From Arcuatula senhousia (lineage: Eukaryota > Mollusca > Bivalvia > Mytilida > Mytilidae): DNA of 64,000 bases. Made by a program: the position numbers and the translations under genes. A model generated the notes under the pieces. The model was not told the DNA's origin and ran no database searches. It saw nothing but the letters and a program-made list of their open reading frames with translations. The stretch lies in the NCBI GenBank assembly GCA_963971305.1, contig OZ020305.1, positions 9,705,001 through 9,769,000 on the forward strand, given 5' to 3'. Shown in pieces: positions 47,044-58,686 of this stretch. The first letter of the stretch is position 1, and every line of letters begins with the position of its first letter.

Positions 47044-48052
47044 AGTTGATGTCCAGCATACTGTCGACAGATATTAACAATATTACATGGTTAAATTTAC
47101 CATGCCCGTTCCAAGTCAGGTCCATTGCGATCTTTAATTTCTTTTGCGTGTTTTTGTGTGTGTCTTTTTTGTCCTTTCTTTTTCAATACAAGGGATAAGT
47201 CGTCCCCGTTCGATTACTTTATCATTTATATTCATTTCAAGAAGTAGGTGTTCCAGAGTTCAATTGCAGATTCCTTTCGTGGCAGGAAAATATGAATCGA
47301 TATAAATCCTCCATAAAATAGAATTAGGGGTACATAGTGAAAAAGGTGTCCGCCCTTGTTTCCGTTCTACCTCTTTACTTAATACTCCTAAACCACTCAA
47401 TGGATTTTCTTGAAACTTTTAAAATGATTGTGTGGCACAATTCAGAGTACGCACTAACTATTTAAAATTATGTCTGACTGAATATTGGGTAGCAGAGTCA
47501 ACTGGGTGTTAAAGTTTAAAAATATCAGGGACCAAGATGCAGAAATGATTTATTCAATAAAGAAATATTTACTGTGCACAATAATTTATATATATGACAA
47601 GTAACAACAAAGACATAACTTTTAAAACAATTTGAAAACATGATCATGTTGAAATGAGGAAATGATTAAAAAACTATGAATTTTACGGGGTATTACATGT
47701 ATTACCGCCTATCGTGCCTCGGTGGCAAACGGAAGACTGTCCTAAAATTAACGGTGTATGATTTTTGTCAAAGAAGAGGACAGTGGGAGAAAAGGTAGCC
47801 GACAGACTAGGGTTAGACGACTGTCTAACCTTTTCTCCTATTGCCATTTTCTTTGTAAAAATGTAACGTTTATTTTTTACAGTCCCATTTAAATAGCCCC
47901 GTGAATTTTGAACAATATGAAACTAGGAAAATCCAAGATTGTTGGTAAGTAGTGAGGAAATGATTAGTCTAGCTGCTTGGTTAAATTTCCGCCCCTACGC
48001 ACCTCTCCTTCAAAATAAATGGTTCCCACTCCAAACCCCATATTTCTCACCA
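47044..48052. other. No gene; one small hairpin
   Basis: Unassigned AT-rich sequence. 47791-47842 is an imperfect stem (GAGAAAAGGTAGCCGACAG and CTGTCTAACCTTTTCTC). Direct flank of the 4-kb tandem block. Confidence 0.4.
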
Positions 48053-48359
48053 ATCAATCAATAGGAAGTGTATGATCGTGACTATAAGCTAAGACTGAGT
48101 CTCTGCAGCGACTGTTAACTAGAGACACGCCTTGTGCCTTTAGTCGTCCAGCTCAAGACACACCACCGCCAGAGTTGACTGTCCCATTTACAGTTGAACC
48201 GGGGACAGGAACTGTCTCTCCCACCTCGGGGAGTTTCTGTCAGAATTGTTTTTTATGTATTTGTAGGTGAGGTAACAATTTAGATATAAATAAAGATTTT
48301 GTTAACATATCCAGGAAAGCTTTTTATGAATATTTTGTTTACCGGATTAATATTTTTAT

Positions 48360-49256
48360 ACCCGCGCTAGCGAAAGCGCGTGGATAATGTTTTGCTGTTC
48401 GATGAACGTACGTACGTAGTACGTCCGTCCGTACGTATGGCGTTAACGTCCAGGATATATCTCTGTAACCACTAGGAGTAGAAAGATGAAACTTGGGTCA
48501 TTGATTGCATTGTGGGTAGGGACTGTGTCGAAGGTTTCGGAATTTTGATATGGCCTCTAGGGGCTGGGCTGCATAGGTAGCCTAAGGGCATATTATTCCT
48601 TCGTCATGCAACACCTCCCAGGTTATTTGGAATATCGAACTGAAACTTGGCTCAGTAGTTGCATTATGAATGTAGATTCTGCCGAAGGTTTTGGAATTTT
48701 GATATGGCCCTAGGGGCTGGGCAGAATAGGTAGACTAAGGGCACATTATTTCTTCGTCAAGCAACTCCTCCCAGGTTATTTGGAATACCGAACTGAAACT
48801 TGGCTCAGTAGTTGCACTATGGATGTAGATTCTGCTGAAGGTTTCTGAATTTTGTTATGGTCCTTAGGGGCCTGGCTGTATAGGTAGCCTATAAGGGCAC
48901 ATTATTCCTTCGTCAAGCAGCTCCTCCCAGGTTATTTGGAATACGGAACTGAAACTTAGCTCAGCAGTTGCACTATGGGTGTAGATTCTGCTGAAATTTT
49001 TGGAATTTCGATAATGCCCTTAGGAGTTGGGCTGCAAAGATAGCCTAAGGGCGCATTATTCCTTCGTCATGCATAATTCTTTACATTACTATCACTTCCA
49101 CTACCAGGGAAAAGTCTCATATTAATGCATATACATTAGATAGTACTAGTAATGCTCATTATAGTCATAGATTATTTCTTTCAATTATTTGCCCTTATAC
49201 TATCAAACACCAGAGTAGCGCGGGGATATGCAGCGTTGCTGCTTCGACTAGTTTAA
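48360..49256 (-). mobile_element. Pearl-like element in unit 1 (four cores)
   Basis: The left end hairpin CCCGCGCTAGCGAAAGCGCG is followed by ACGTACGTACGTAGTACGTC microsatellite and cores of about 155 bp marked by TCCTTCGTCA (48598, 48752, 48909, 49060). The far end GCGCGGGGATATGCAGCG lies at 49238. The termini share GCGCGGGGATA (in this copy the left one has a T for G). The hairpin side is the 3' end by analogy with 35838, so the element lies on the minus strand. Confidence 0.65.
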
Positions 49257-49284
49257 AATGCTTCCATGTCTAAACCAAAAGTAT

Positions 49285-49366
49285 GTCCCAGTGAGGAATC
49301 GAACCTCAATCTCCTAATTAATACATATAATTAATTAGGTGTAATTTACCATTATACCACTGGAAC
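49285..49366 (-). tRNA. tRNA-like Pol III gene, unit 1
   Basis: 82 nt on the minus strand. Acceptor stem GTTCCAG/CTGGGAC (7 bp, one G-T). A box TGGTATAATGGTAA. Perfect 5-bp T stem TGAGG/CCTCA around TTCGATT. B box GGTTCGATTCC. The anticodon arm is abnormal: CCTAATTAAT pairs with ATTAATTAGG (10 bp) around a 7-nt loop TATATGT, so no anticodon can be named; a 10-nt intron in a normal arm is the alternative. A TTTT terminator follows 4 nt after the discriminator-like A. Its repetition in each unit suggests it travels with the repeat. tRNA-derived element head, decayed tRNA gene or tRNA-like ncRNA are all possible. Confidence 0.55.
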
Positions 49367-50245
49367 TTACTACATGCAGCTGCTGCACACCTATCTGTGT
49401 TAAAATCATGTTGTTGTTTTTTGTTTGTTTTTTTTTTATTATTAATTCATCTAAATAAAACAGGTGTTTACAAATCAGTTTTAGATAAGGATTTATGGAA
49501 TGGAGTACCTATTGTAACTCTTAAGCCCCATTTACATGCACAAATTATGCATATGTATGTATATATACACATGTGCATATTTACTCACGTATGTAGAAGC
49601 AAATGTGCTAACCATTTACATGAGTTTTATGCTTAGTGTGTATTTTTTACTAAATAATTAAAAAGTTTGCTCGGTCCATCTTGAACCTTGTCACACTGGT
49701 GCACCTACCACTAATCTATAAATCTATCTCAGTATATTTATGTAACTGTTCCATATATTCTGTTTACACTGTAAAAATGTATTGTTCCAAATCATATATG
49801 TCATTTTTTGTCATTGCCCCTTGAAGGACCTTTAATTGGAATACAGATATTGGTATTGGTATTATAAACTATATGTAAACGAAGTGATCTCATTTCAGTC
49901 ATTTTGTATACGGTAACCCCTAACTCGAATAATTCAAGCCCTATCCGTCTTCGGCGGAACAGGTTAATGTAGCGACTGAAAGGAGCGAAATATAACGGCT
50001 GTATCATTTGGGTTAGTATACCCCATGATTTGCTTATAAGGGGATACATTTCTTTAAAAAATGTGGTTTAGGGCTTAACACCCCTTTCGTTGCATAAATA
50101 CTATTGAGGATGCCCAGTTTTATCAGTAGAGGAAACGGCAGTACCAATAAGAAACCTTTAGTCTTACTCGGAACAATAACACCCACCTCACCTGCTCACT
50201 AGCATATATGTGTGTTTAATTCAGAGCTATTCGATATGAAAGGGC

Positions 50246-50502
50246 TTGATCTATTTTTTTTCAGATTCTTTTACTCAACGCCATTATGTCCATAGTCGGC
50301 TTTTAGACCACGGTTTTTACCAAAAAAAAATGTGTCTCAAACGGTCTATTATACTTATTATAGTCAAAGGCTTTATACTGCCACATCTCTTATTCAGGCA
50401 TATGTGTACATTTATGTTTTATTGTTTGTCAGTGTATTGTAACTGGTAATAATCCTTGTATTTTGGATTTATGACCAATAAATTGATTTGATTTGATTTA
50501 TA
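50246..50502 (+). mobile_element. LINE-like 3' tail, unit 1
   Basis: Non-coding sequence ending TGACCAATAAATTGATTTGA, TTTGATTTATAA: an AATAAA followed by a short GATTT tandem, the kind of end seen in CR1/L2 LINEs. A 67-codon ORF in it is unrecognised. Same segment at 54302-54558 and 58359-58615. Confidence 0.4.
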
Positions 50503-50888
50503 AAAAGTTTTTTTTTTATATCACCACATGGCTTGTAGCGAAATTCAACATTTGTCTATACATAAGCACCTATGATTTAACCCACCATTTCTTTTTTAAA
50601 TGTCTATACCAAGCCAGGATCATTGCTGTGTTCACTTTCTTGGCAGGTGTTTGCTTTATTTTGTCTTTTCACGGCTCTTTTATTTAAGAGTTAAATGAAA
50701 TAGATTCGGAGATTTATAATTCCCAAGTCTGTGATGTTTTGGATTTTTAGACATTAGATATTTGAAGTGCATGTCCCTTTTTCATCCACAGCAAACACTA
50801 TGGAATGTTACGATGACCGAATATATTCTTTTTTTTTTTAAACTCTAATTATTTTTTTGCCAGTTTCTCGATTTTTAAGTGTTTGAAA

Positions 50889-51125
50889 CACTAACACTTG
50901 GAGCATGGACTTTATATATGACCCCTTTTTTCTCTTATGCACCTAAATAAATAAAACATCAATAAAATGATTTAATAAGTCATTTTAAAACATATTTTAT
51001 CCGGCAAAATATTACTGTTTTATAATATCAATTTTTTTCATCAATCTTGAGCGCCGGGATATTAAAAGAGGGGGGTCTTAAAACGAAGGGGGTCATGTAC
51101 AAAATCCATGCTCCAAGTGCCAGTG
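50889..51125. mobile_element. Small TIR element (CACT..), unit 1
   Basis: 237 bp. Left CACTAACACTTGGAGCATGG then ATGACCCC; right end, read on the minus strand, CACTGGCACTTGGAGCATGG then ATGACCCCC. Terminal repeats of about 40 bp, interior AT-rich, no coding. A flanking duplication is not evident. The 21-bp array element begins 3 bp after it. Copy in unit 2 at 54945-55181. Confidence 0.6.
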
Positions 51126-51128
51126 ATA

Positions 51129-51660
51129 TATGGAACGCCAAATTAACATTTATTCAATTAATTGTACCTATCTTCAAATAATTGAAGATATGTTCAATTG
51201 AATTATACCTATCTTAAATTGAATTATACCTATCTTCAATTCAATTATAGATATCTTCAATTCAATTATACCTATCTTCAATTCAATTGTACCTAGGTAC
51301 AATTCAATTGTACCTAGGTACAATTCAGAACAATTAAAGATATCTTCAATTCAATTGTACCTATCTTCAAATAATTAAAGATATCTTCATATCAATTGAA
51401 CCTATCTTCAAATGAATTATACCTAGGTGCAATTTAATTGCACCTAGGTATAATTCAATTGTACCTATCTTCAAATGAATTGAAGATATCTTTAATTCAT
51501 TTGAAGATAGGTCTAATTCCAACATCTCCATAATTCATTTGGAGATATCTCCAATTCATTTGAAGATATCTTCAATTCAATTACACCTATCTTCAATTGA
51601 AATATACCTATCTTCAATTCAATTATAGATATAGAGACAATTGAATTGAAGATAGGTTTA
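51129..51660. repeat. 21-bp palindromic-module array (forward), unit 1/2 junction
   Basis: Begins with TATGGAACGCCAAATTAACA, preceded by GTGATA. Then about 24 modules of 21 bp, each an 8-bp core plus a ~13-bp spacer rich in CAATTCAATT. Cores are AGATATCT, ACCTAGGT, ACCTATCT or AGATAGGT, i.e. combinations of two half-sites. The reverse complement of the terminus and much of the array is at 58890-59293. Confidence 0.85.
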
Positions 51661-51971
51661 ATCAATCAATAGGAAGTGTATGATCGTGACTATAAGTTAG
51701 ACTGAGTCTCTGCAGCGACTGTCAACTAGAGACACGCTTTGTGCCTTTAGTCGTCCAGCTCAAGACACACCACCGCCAGAGTTGACTGTCCCATTTACAG
51801 TTGAACCGGGGACAGGACCTGTCTCTCCCACCTCGGGGAGTTTCTGTCGGACTTGTTTTTATGTATTTGTAGGTGTTGTAGGTGAGGGAACAATTTAGAT
51901 ATAAATAAAGATTTTGTTAACATATCCAGGAAAGCTTTTTATTAATATTTTGTTTACCGGATTGATATTTT

Positions 51972-53312
51972 TATCCCCGCGCTAGCGAAAGCGCGGGGAT
52001 AATGTTTTGCTGTTCGATGTACGTACGTACGTAGTACGTCCGTCCGTACGTATGGCGTTAATGTCCAGGATATATCTCTGTAACCACTAGGAGTAGAAAG
52101 ATGAAACTTGGGTCATTGATTGCATTGTGGGTAGGGACTGTGCCGAAGGTTTCGGAATTTTGATATGGCCTCTAGGGGCTGGGCTGCATAGGTAGCCTAA
52201 GGGCACATTATTCCTTCGTCACGCAACTCCTCCCATGTTATTTGGAATACCGAAAAGAAACTTAGCTCAGTAGTTGCACTATGGATGTAGATTCTGCCGA
52301 AGGTTTCGGAATTTTGATATGGCCCCTAGGGGCTGGGCAGCATAAGAAGCCTAAGGGCATATTCCTTCGTCACGCAACTCCTTTCAGGTTATTTGGAATA
52401 CCGAACTAAAACTTGGCTCAGTAGTTGTACTGTGGATGTAGATTCTGCCGAAGGTTTCGGAACTTTGATATGGCCCCTAGGGGCTGGGCTGCATAGGTAG
52501 CCTAAGGGCACATTATTCCTTCGTCACACAACTCCTCCCAGGTTATTTGGAATACCGAAAAGAAACTTGGTTCAGTAGTTGCACTGTGGATGTAGATTCT
52601 GCCAAAGGTTTTGGAATTTTGATATGGCCCCTAGGGGCTGGGCTGCATAGGTAGCCTAAGGGCACATAATTCCTTCGTCATGCAACACCTCCCAGGTTAT
52701 TTGGAATATCGAGCTGAAACTTGACTCAGTAGTTGCATTATGAATGTAGATTCTGTCGAAGGTTTTGGAATTTTGATATGGCCCTAGGGGCTGGGCAGAA
52801 TAGGTAGACTAAGGGCACATTATTCCTTCGTCAAGCAACTCATCCCAGGTTATTTGGAATACCGAACTGAAACTTGGCTCAGTAGTTGCACTATGAATGT
52901 AGATTCTGCTGAAGGTTTCTGAATTTTGATATGGTCCTTAGGGATGGGCTGTATATGTAGCCTAAGGGCACATTATTCCTTCGTCAAGCAGCTCCTCCCA
53001 GGTTATTTGGAATACGGAACTGAAACTTAGCTCAGCAGTTGCACTATGGGTGTAGATTCTGGAATTTCGATAATGCCCTTAGGAGTTGGGCTGCAAAGAT
53101 AGCCTAAGGGCGCATTATTCCTTCGTCATGCATAATTCTTTACATTACTATCACTCCCACTACCAGGGAAAAGTCTCATATTAATGCATATACATTTGAT
53201 AGTACTAGTAATGCTCATTATAGTCATATATTATTTCTTTCAATTATTTGCCCTTATACTATCAAACACCAGAGTAGCGCGGGGATATGCAGCGTTGCTG
53301 CTTCGACTAGTT
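51972..53312 (-). mobile_element. Pearl-like element in unit 2 (about seven cores)
   Basis: The hairpin end is intact here: CCCCGCGCTAGCGAAAGCGC then GGGG. It is followed by the ACGTACGTACGTAGTACGTC microsatellite and about seven ~155-bp cores, ending GCGCGGGGATATGCAGCG. Confidence 0.65.
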
Positions 53313-53343
53313 TAAAATGCTTCCATGTCTAAACCAAAAGTAT

Positions 53344-53425
53344 GTCCCAGTGAGGAATCGAACCTCAATCTCCTAATTAATATGTATAATTAATTAGGTG
53401 TAATTTACCATTATACCACTGGAAC
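53344..53425 (-). tRNA. tRNA-like Pol III gene, unit 2
   Basis: Same 82-nt gene as 49285-49366 with identical acceptor and T arms and A/B boxes. The loop of the extended anticodon-like arm reads TATACAT instead of TATATGT: two adjacent bases are replaced by their reverse complement, the stem unchanged. Confidence 0.55.
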
Positions 53426-54301
53426 TTACTACATGCAGCTGCTGCACACCTATCTGTGTTAAAAACATGTTGTTGGGTTTTTTTTGGTTTTTTATTATTA
53501 ATTCATCTAAATAAAACAGGTGTTTACAAATCAGTTTTAGATTGGGATTTATGGAATGGAGTACCTATTGTAACTCTTAAGCCCCATTTACATGCACAAA
53601 TTATGCATATGTATGTATATATACACATGTGCATATTTACTCACGTATGTAGAAGCAAATGTGCTAACCATTTACATGAGTTTTATGCTTAGTGTGTATT
53701 TTTTACTAAATAATTAAAAAGTTTGCTCGGTCCATCTTGAACCTTGTCACACTGGTGCACCTACCACTAATCTATAAATCTATCTCAGTATATTTATGTA
53801 ACTGTTCCATATATTCTGTTTACACTGTAAAAATGTATTGTTCCAAATCATATATGTCATTTTTTGTCATTGCCCCTTGAAGGACCTTTAATTGGAATAC
53901 AGATATTGGTATTGGTATTATAAACTATATGTAAACGAAGTGATCTCATTTCAGTCATTTTGTATACGGTAACCCCTAACTCGAATAATTCAAGCCCTAT
54001 CCGTCTTCGGCGGAACAGGTTAATGTAGCGACTGAAAGGAGCGAAATATAACGGCTGTATCATTTGGGTTAGTATACCCCATGATTTGCTTATAAGGGGA
54101 TACATTTCTTTAAAAAATGTGGTTTAGGGCTTAACACCCCTTTCGTTGCATAAATACTATTGAGGATGCCCAGTTTTATCAGTAGAGGAAACGGCAGTAC
54201 CAATAAGAAACCTTTAGTCTTACTCGGAACAATAACACCCACCTCACCTGCTCACTAGCATATATGTGTGTTTAATTCAGAGCTATTCGATATGAAAGGG
54301 C

Positions 54302-54558
54302 TTGATCTATTTTTTTTCAGATTCTTTTACTCAACGCCATTATGTCCATAGTCGGCTTTTAGACCACGGTTTTTACCAAAAAAAAATGTGTCTCAAACGG
54401 TCTATTATACTTATTATAGTCAAAGGCTTTATACTGCCACATCTCTTATTCAGGCATATGTGTACATTTATGTTTTATTGTTTGTCAGTGTATTGTAACT
54501 GGTAATAATCCTTGTATTTTGGATTTATGACCAATAAATTGATTTGATTTGATTTATA
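54302..54558 (+). mobile_element. LINE-like 3' tail, unit 2
   Basis: Copy of 50246-50502. Confidence 0.4.
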
Positions 54559-54944
54559 AAAAGTTTTTTTTTTATATCACCACATGGCTTGTAGCGAAAT
54601 TCAACATTTGTCTATACATAAGCACCTATGATTTAACCCACCATTTCTTTTTTAAATGTCTATACCAAGCCAGGATCATTGCTGTGTTCACTTTCTTGGC
54701 AGGTGTTTGCTTTATTTTGTCTTTTCACGGCTCTTTTATTTAAGAGTTAAATGAAATAGATTCGGAGATTTATAATTCCCAAGTCTGTGATGTTTTGGAT
54801 TTTTAGACATTAGATATTTGAAGTGCATGTCCCTTTTTCATCCACAGCAAACACTATGGAATGTTACGATGACCGAATATATTCTTTTTTTTTTTAAACT
54901 CTAATTATTTTTTTGCCAGTTTCTCGATTTTTAAGTGTTTGAAA

Positions 54945-55181
54945 CACTAACACTTGGAGCATGGACTTTATATATGACCCCTTTTTTCTCTTATGCACCT
55001 AAATAAATAAAACATCAATAAAATGATTTAATAAGTCATTTTAAAACATATTTTATCCGGCAAAATATTACTGTTTTATAATATCAATTTTTTTCATCAA
55101 TCTTGAGCGCCGGGATATTAAAAGAGGGGGGTCTTAAAACGAAGGGGGTCATGTACAAAATCCATGCTCCAAGTGCCAGTG
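54945..55181. mobile_element. Small TIR element (CACT..), unit 2
   Basis: Copy of 50889-51125, same termini. Confidence 0.6.
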
Positions 55182-55184
55182 ATA

Positions 55185-55716
55185 TATGGAACGCCAAATT
55201 AACATTTATTCAATTAATTGTACCTATCTTCAAATAATTGAAGATATGTTCAATTGAATTATACCTATCTTAAATTGAATTATACCTATCTTCAATTCAA
55301 TTATAGATATCTTCAATTCAATTATACCTATCTTCAATTCAATTGTACCTAGGTACAATTCAATTGTACCTAGGTACAATTCAGAACAATTAAAGATATC
55401 TTCAATTCAATTGTACCTATCTTCAAATAATTAAAGATATCTTCATATCAATTGAACCTATCTTCAAATGAATTATACCTAGGTGCAATTTAATTGCACC
55501 TAGGTATAATTCAATTGTACCTATCTTCAAATGAATTGAAGATATCTTTAATTCATTTGAAGATAGGTCTAATTCCAACATCTCCATAATTCATTTGGAG
55601 ATATCTCCAATTCATTTGAAGATATCTTCAATTCAATTACACCTATCTTCAATTGAAATATACCTATCTTCAATTCAATTATAGATATAGAGACAATTGA
55701 ATTGAAGATAGGTTTA
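55185..55716. repeat. 21-bp palindromic-module array (forward), unit 2/3 junction
   Basis: Same as 51129-51660, again starting TATGGAACGCC after GTGATA. Confidence 0.85.
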
Positions 55717-56027
55717 ATCAATCAATAGGAAGTGTATGATCGTGACTATAAGCTAGACTGAGTCTCTGCAGCGACTGTCAACTAGAGACACGCTTTGTGC
55801 CTTTAGTCGTCCAGCTCAAGACACACCACCGCCAGAGTTGACTGTCCCATTTACAGTTGAACCGGGGACAGGACCTGTCTCTCCCACCTCGGGGAGTTTC
55901 TGTCGGACTTGTTTTTATGTATTTGTAGGTGTTGTAGGTGAGGGAACAATTTAGATATAAATAAAGATTTTGTTAACATATCCAGGAAAGCTTTTTATTA
56001 ATATTTTGTTTACCGGATTGATATTTT

Positions 56028-57368
56028 TATCCCCGCGCTAGCGAAAGCGCGGGGATAATGTTTTGCTGTTCGATGTACGTACGTACGTAGTACGTCCGTC
56101 CGTACGTATGGCGTTAATGTCCAGGATATATCTCTGTAACCACTAGGAGTAGAAAGATGAAACTTGGGTCATTGATTGCATTGTGGGTAGGGACTGTGCC
56201 GAAGGTTTCGGAATTTTGATATGGCCTCTAGGGGCTGGGCTGCATAGGTAGCCTAAGGGCACATTATTCCTTCGTCACGCAACTCCTCCCATGTTATTTG
56301 GAATACCGAAAAGAAACTTAGCTCAGTAGTTGCACTATGGATGTAGATTCTGCCGAAGGTTTCGGAATTTTGATATGGCCCCTAGGGGCTGGGCAGCATA
56401 AGAAGCCTAAGGGCATATTCCTTCGTCACGCAACTCCTTTCAGGTTATTTGGAATACCGAACTAAAACTTGGCTCAGTAGTTGTACTGTGGATGTAGATT
56501 CTGCCGAAGGTTTCGGAACTTTGATATGGCCCCTAGGGGCTGGGCTGCATAGGTAGCCTAAGGGCACATTATTCCTTCGTCACACAACTCCTCCCAGGTT
56601 ATTTGGAATACCGAAAAGAAACTTGGTTCAGTAGTTGCACTGTGGATGTAGATTCTGCCAAAGGTTTTGGAATTTTGATATGGCCCCTAGGGGCTGGGCT
56701 GCATAGGTAGCCTAAGGGCACATAATTCCTTCGTCATGCAACACCTCCCAGGTTATTTGGAATATCGAGCTGAAACTTGACTCAGTAGTTGCATTATGAA
56801 TGTAGATTCTGTCGAAGGTTTTGGAATTTTGATATGGCCCTAGGGGCTGGGCAGAATAGGTAGACTAAGGGCACATTATTCCTTCGTCAAGCAACTCATC
56901 CCAGGTTATTTGGAATACCGAACTGAAACTTGGCTCAGTAGTTGCACTATGAATGTAGATTCTGCTGAAGGTTTCTGAATTTTGATATGGTCCTTAGGGA
57001 TGGGCTGTATAGGTAGCCTAAGGGCACATTATTCCTTCGTCAAGCAGCTCCTCCCAGGTTATTTGGAATACGGAACTGAAACTTAGCTCAGCAGTTGCAC
57101 TATGGGTGTAGATTCTGGAATTTCGATAATGCCCTTAGGAGTTGGGCTGCAAAGATAGCCTAAGGGCGCATTATTCCTTCGTCATGCATAATTCTTTACA
57201 TTACTATCACTCCCACTACCAGGGAAAAGTCTCATATTAATGCATATACATTTGATAGTACTAGTAATGCTCATTATAGTCATATATTATTTCTTTCAAT
57301 TATTTGCCCTTATACTATCAAACACCAGAGTAGCGCGGGGATATGCAGCGTTGCTGCTTCGACTAGTT
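56028..57368 (-). mobile_element. Pearl-like element in unit 3 (about seven cores)
   Basis: Copy of 51972-53312. Confidence 0.65.
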
Positions 57369-57399
57369 TAAAATGCTTCCATGTCTAAACCAAAAGTAT

Positions 57400-57481
57400 G
57401 TCCCAGTGAGGAATCGAACCTCAATCTCCTAATTAATATGTATAATTAATTAGGTGTAATTTACCATTATACCACTGGAAC
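57400..57481 (-). tRNA. tRNA-like Pol III gene, unit 3
   Basis: Identical in reading to 53344-53425, including loop TATACAT and the downstream TTTT. Confidence 0.55.
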
Positions 57482-58358
57482 TTACTACATGCAGCTGCTG
57501 CACACCTATCTGTGTTAAAATCATGTTGTTGGGTTTTTTTTTGGTTTTTTATTATTAATTCATCTAAATAAAACAGGTGTTTACAAATCAGTTTTAGATT
57601 GGGATTTATGGAATGGAGTACCTATTGTAACTCTTAAGCCCCATTTACATGCACAAATTATGCATATGTATGTATATATACACATGTGCATATTTACTCA
57701 CGTATGTAGAAGCAAATGTGCTAACCATTTACATGAGTTTTATGCTTAGTGTGTATTTTTTACTAAATAATTAAAAAGTTTGCTCGGTCCATCTTGAACC
57801 TTGTCACACTGGTGCACCTACCACTAATCTATAAATCTATCTCAGTATATTTATGTAACTGTTCCATATATTCTGTTTACACTGTAAAAATGTATTGTTC
57901 CAAATCATATATGTCATTTTTTGTCATTGCCCCTTGAAGGACCTTTAATTGGAATACAGATATTGGTATTGGTATTATAAACTATATGTAAACGAAGTGA
58001 TCTCATTTCAGTCATTTTGTATACGGTAACCCCTAACTCGAATAATTCAAGCCCTATCCGTCTTCGGCGGAACAGGTTAATGTAGCGACTGAAAGGAGCG
58101 AAATATAACGGCTGTATCATTTGGGTTAGTATACCCCATGATTTGCTTATAAGGGGATACATTTCTTTAAAAAATGTGGTTTAGGGCTTAACACCCCTTT
58201 CGTTGCATAAATACTATTGAGGATGCCCAGTTTTATCAGTAGAGGAAACGGCAGTACCAATAAGAAACCTTTAGTCTTACTCGGAACAATAACACCCACC
58301 TCACCTGCTCACTAGCATATATGTGTGTTTAATTCAGAGCTATTCGATATGAAAGGGC

Positions 58359-58615
58359 TTGATCTATTTTTTTTCAGATTCTTTTACTCAACGCCATTAT
58401 GTCCATAGTCGGCTTTTAGACCACGGTTTTTACCAAAAAAAAATGTGTCTCAAACGGTCTATTATACTTATTATAGTCAAAGGCTTTATACTGCCACATC
58501 TCTTATTCAGGCATATGTGTACATTTATGTTTTATTGTTTGTCAGTGTATTGTAACTGGTAATAATCCTTGTATTTTGGATTTATGACCAATAAATTGAT
58601 TTGATTTGATTTATA
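58359..58615 (+). mobile_element. LINE-like 3' tail, unit 3
   Basis: Copy of 50246-50502. Confidence 0.4.
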
Positions 58616-58686
58616 AAAAGTTTTTTTTTTTATATCACCACATGGCTTGTAGCGAAATTCAACATTTGTCTATACATAAGCACCTA

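Larger units (their letters stand above)
48053..51660. repeat. 4-kb tandem unit, copy 1 (3.61 kb)
   Basis: First of three tandem units; starts ATCAATCAATAGGAAGTGTA. Shorter than copy 2 by 448 bp because its pearl-like element has about three fewer core repeats. Order inside: 250-bp unassigned start with AATAAAG (48290), pearl-like element, tRNA-like gene, LINE tail, small TIR element, 21-bp array. Confidence 0.9.
51661..55716. repeat. 4-kb tandem unit, copy 2 (4056 bp)
   Basis: Second tandem unit, nearly identical to copy 3 where they overlap (isolated differences such as AAGTTAGACTG versus AAGCTAGACTG at the start). About seven pearl core repeats instead of four. Confidence 0.92.
55717..58686. 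repeat. 4-kb tandem unit, copy 3 (truncated)
   Basis: Third unit, following copy 2 closely until ACATAAGCACCTAT at about 58686. There copies 1 and 2 continue GATTTAACC but copy 3 switches to the 21-bp array (CTTCAATTC). CACCTAT is shared by both sides: a microhomology junction that removes the last ~560 bp of the unit including the small TIR element. Confidence 0.9.

Noticed and set aside
49397..58562. Conserved 64-82 codon ORFs repeated in each 4-kb unit
   Set aside because: Conservation is explained by recent DNA duplication; no domains and both strands open.
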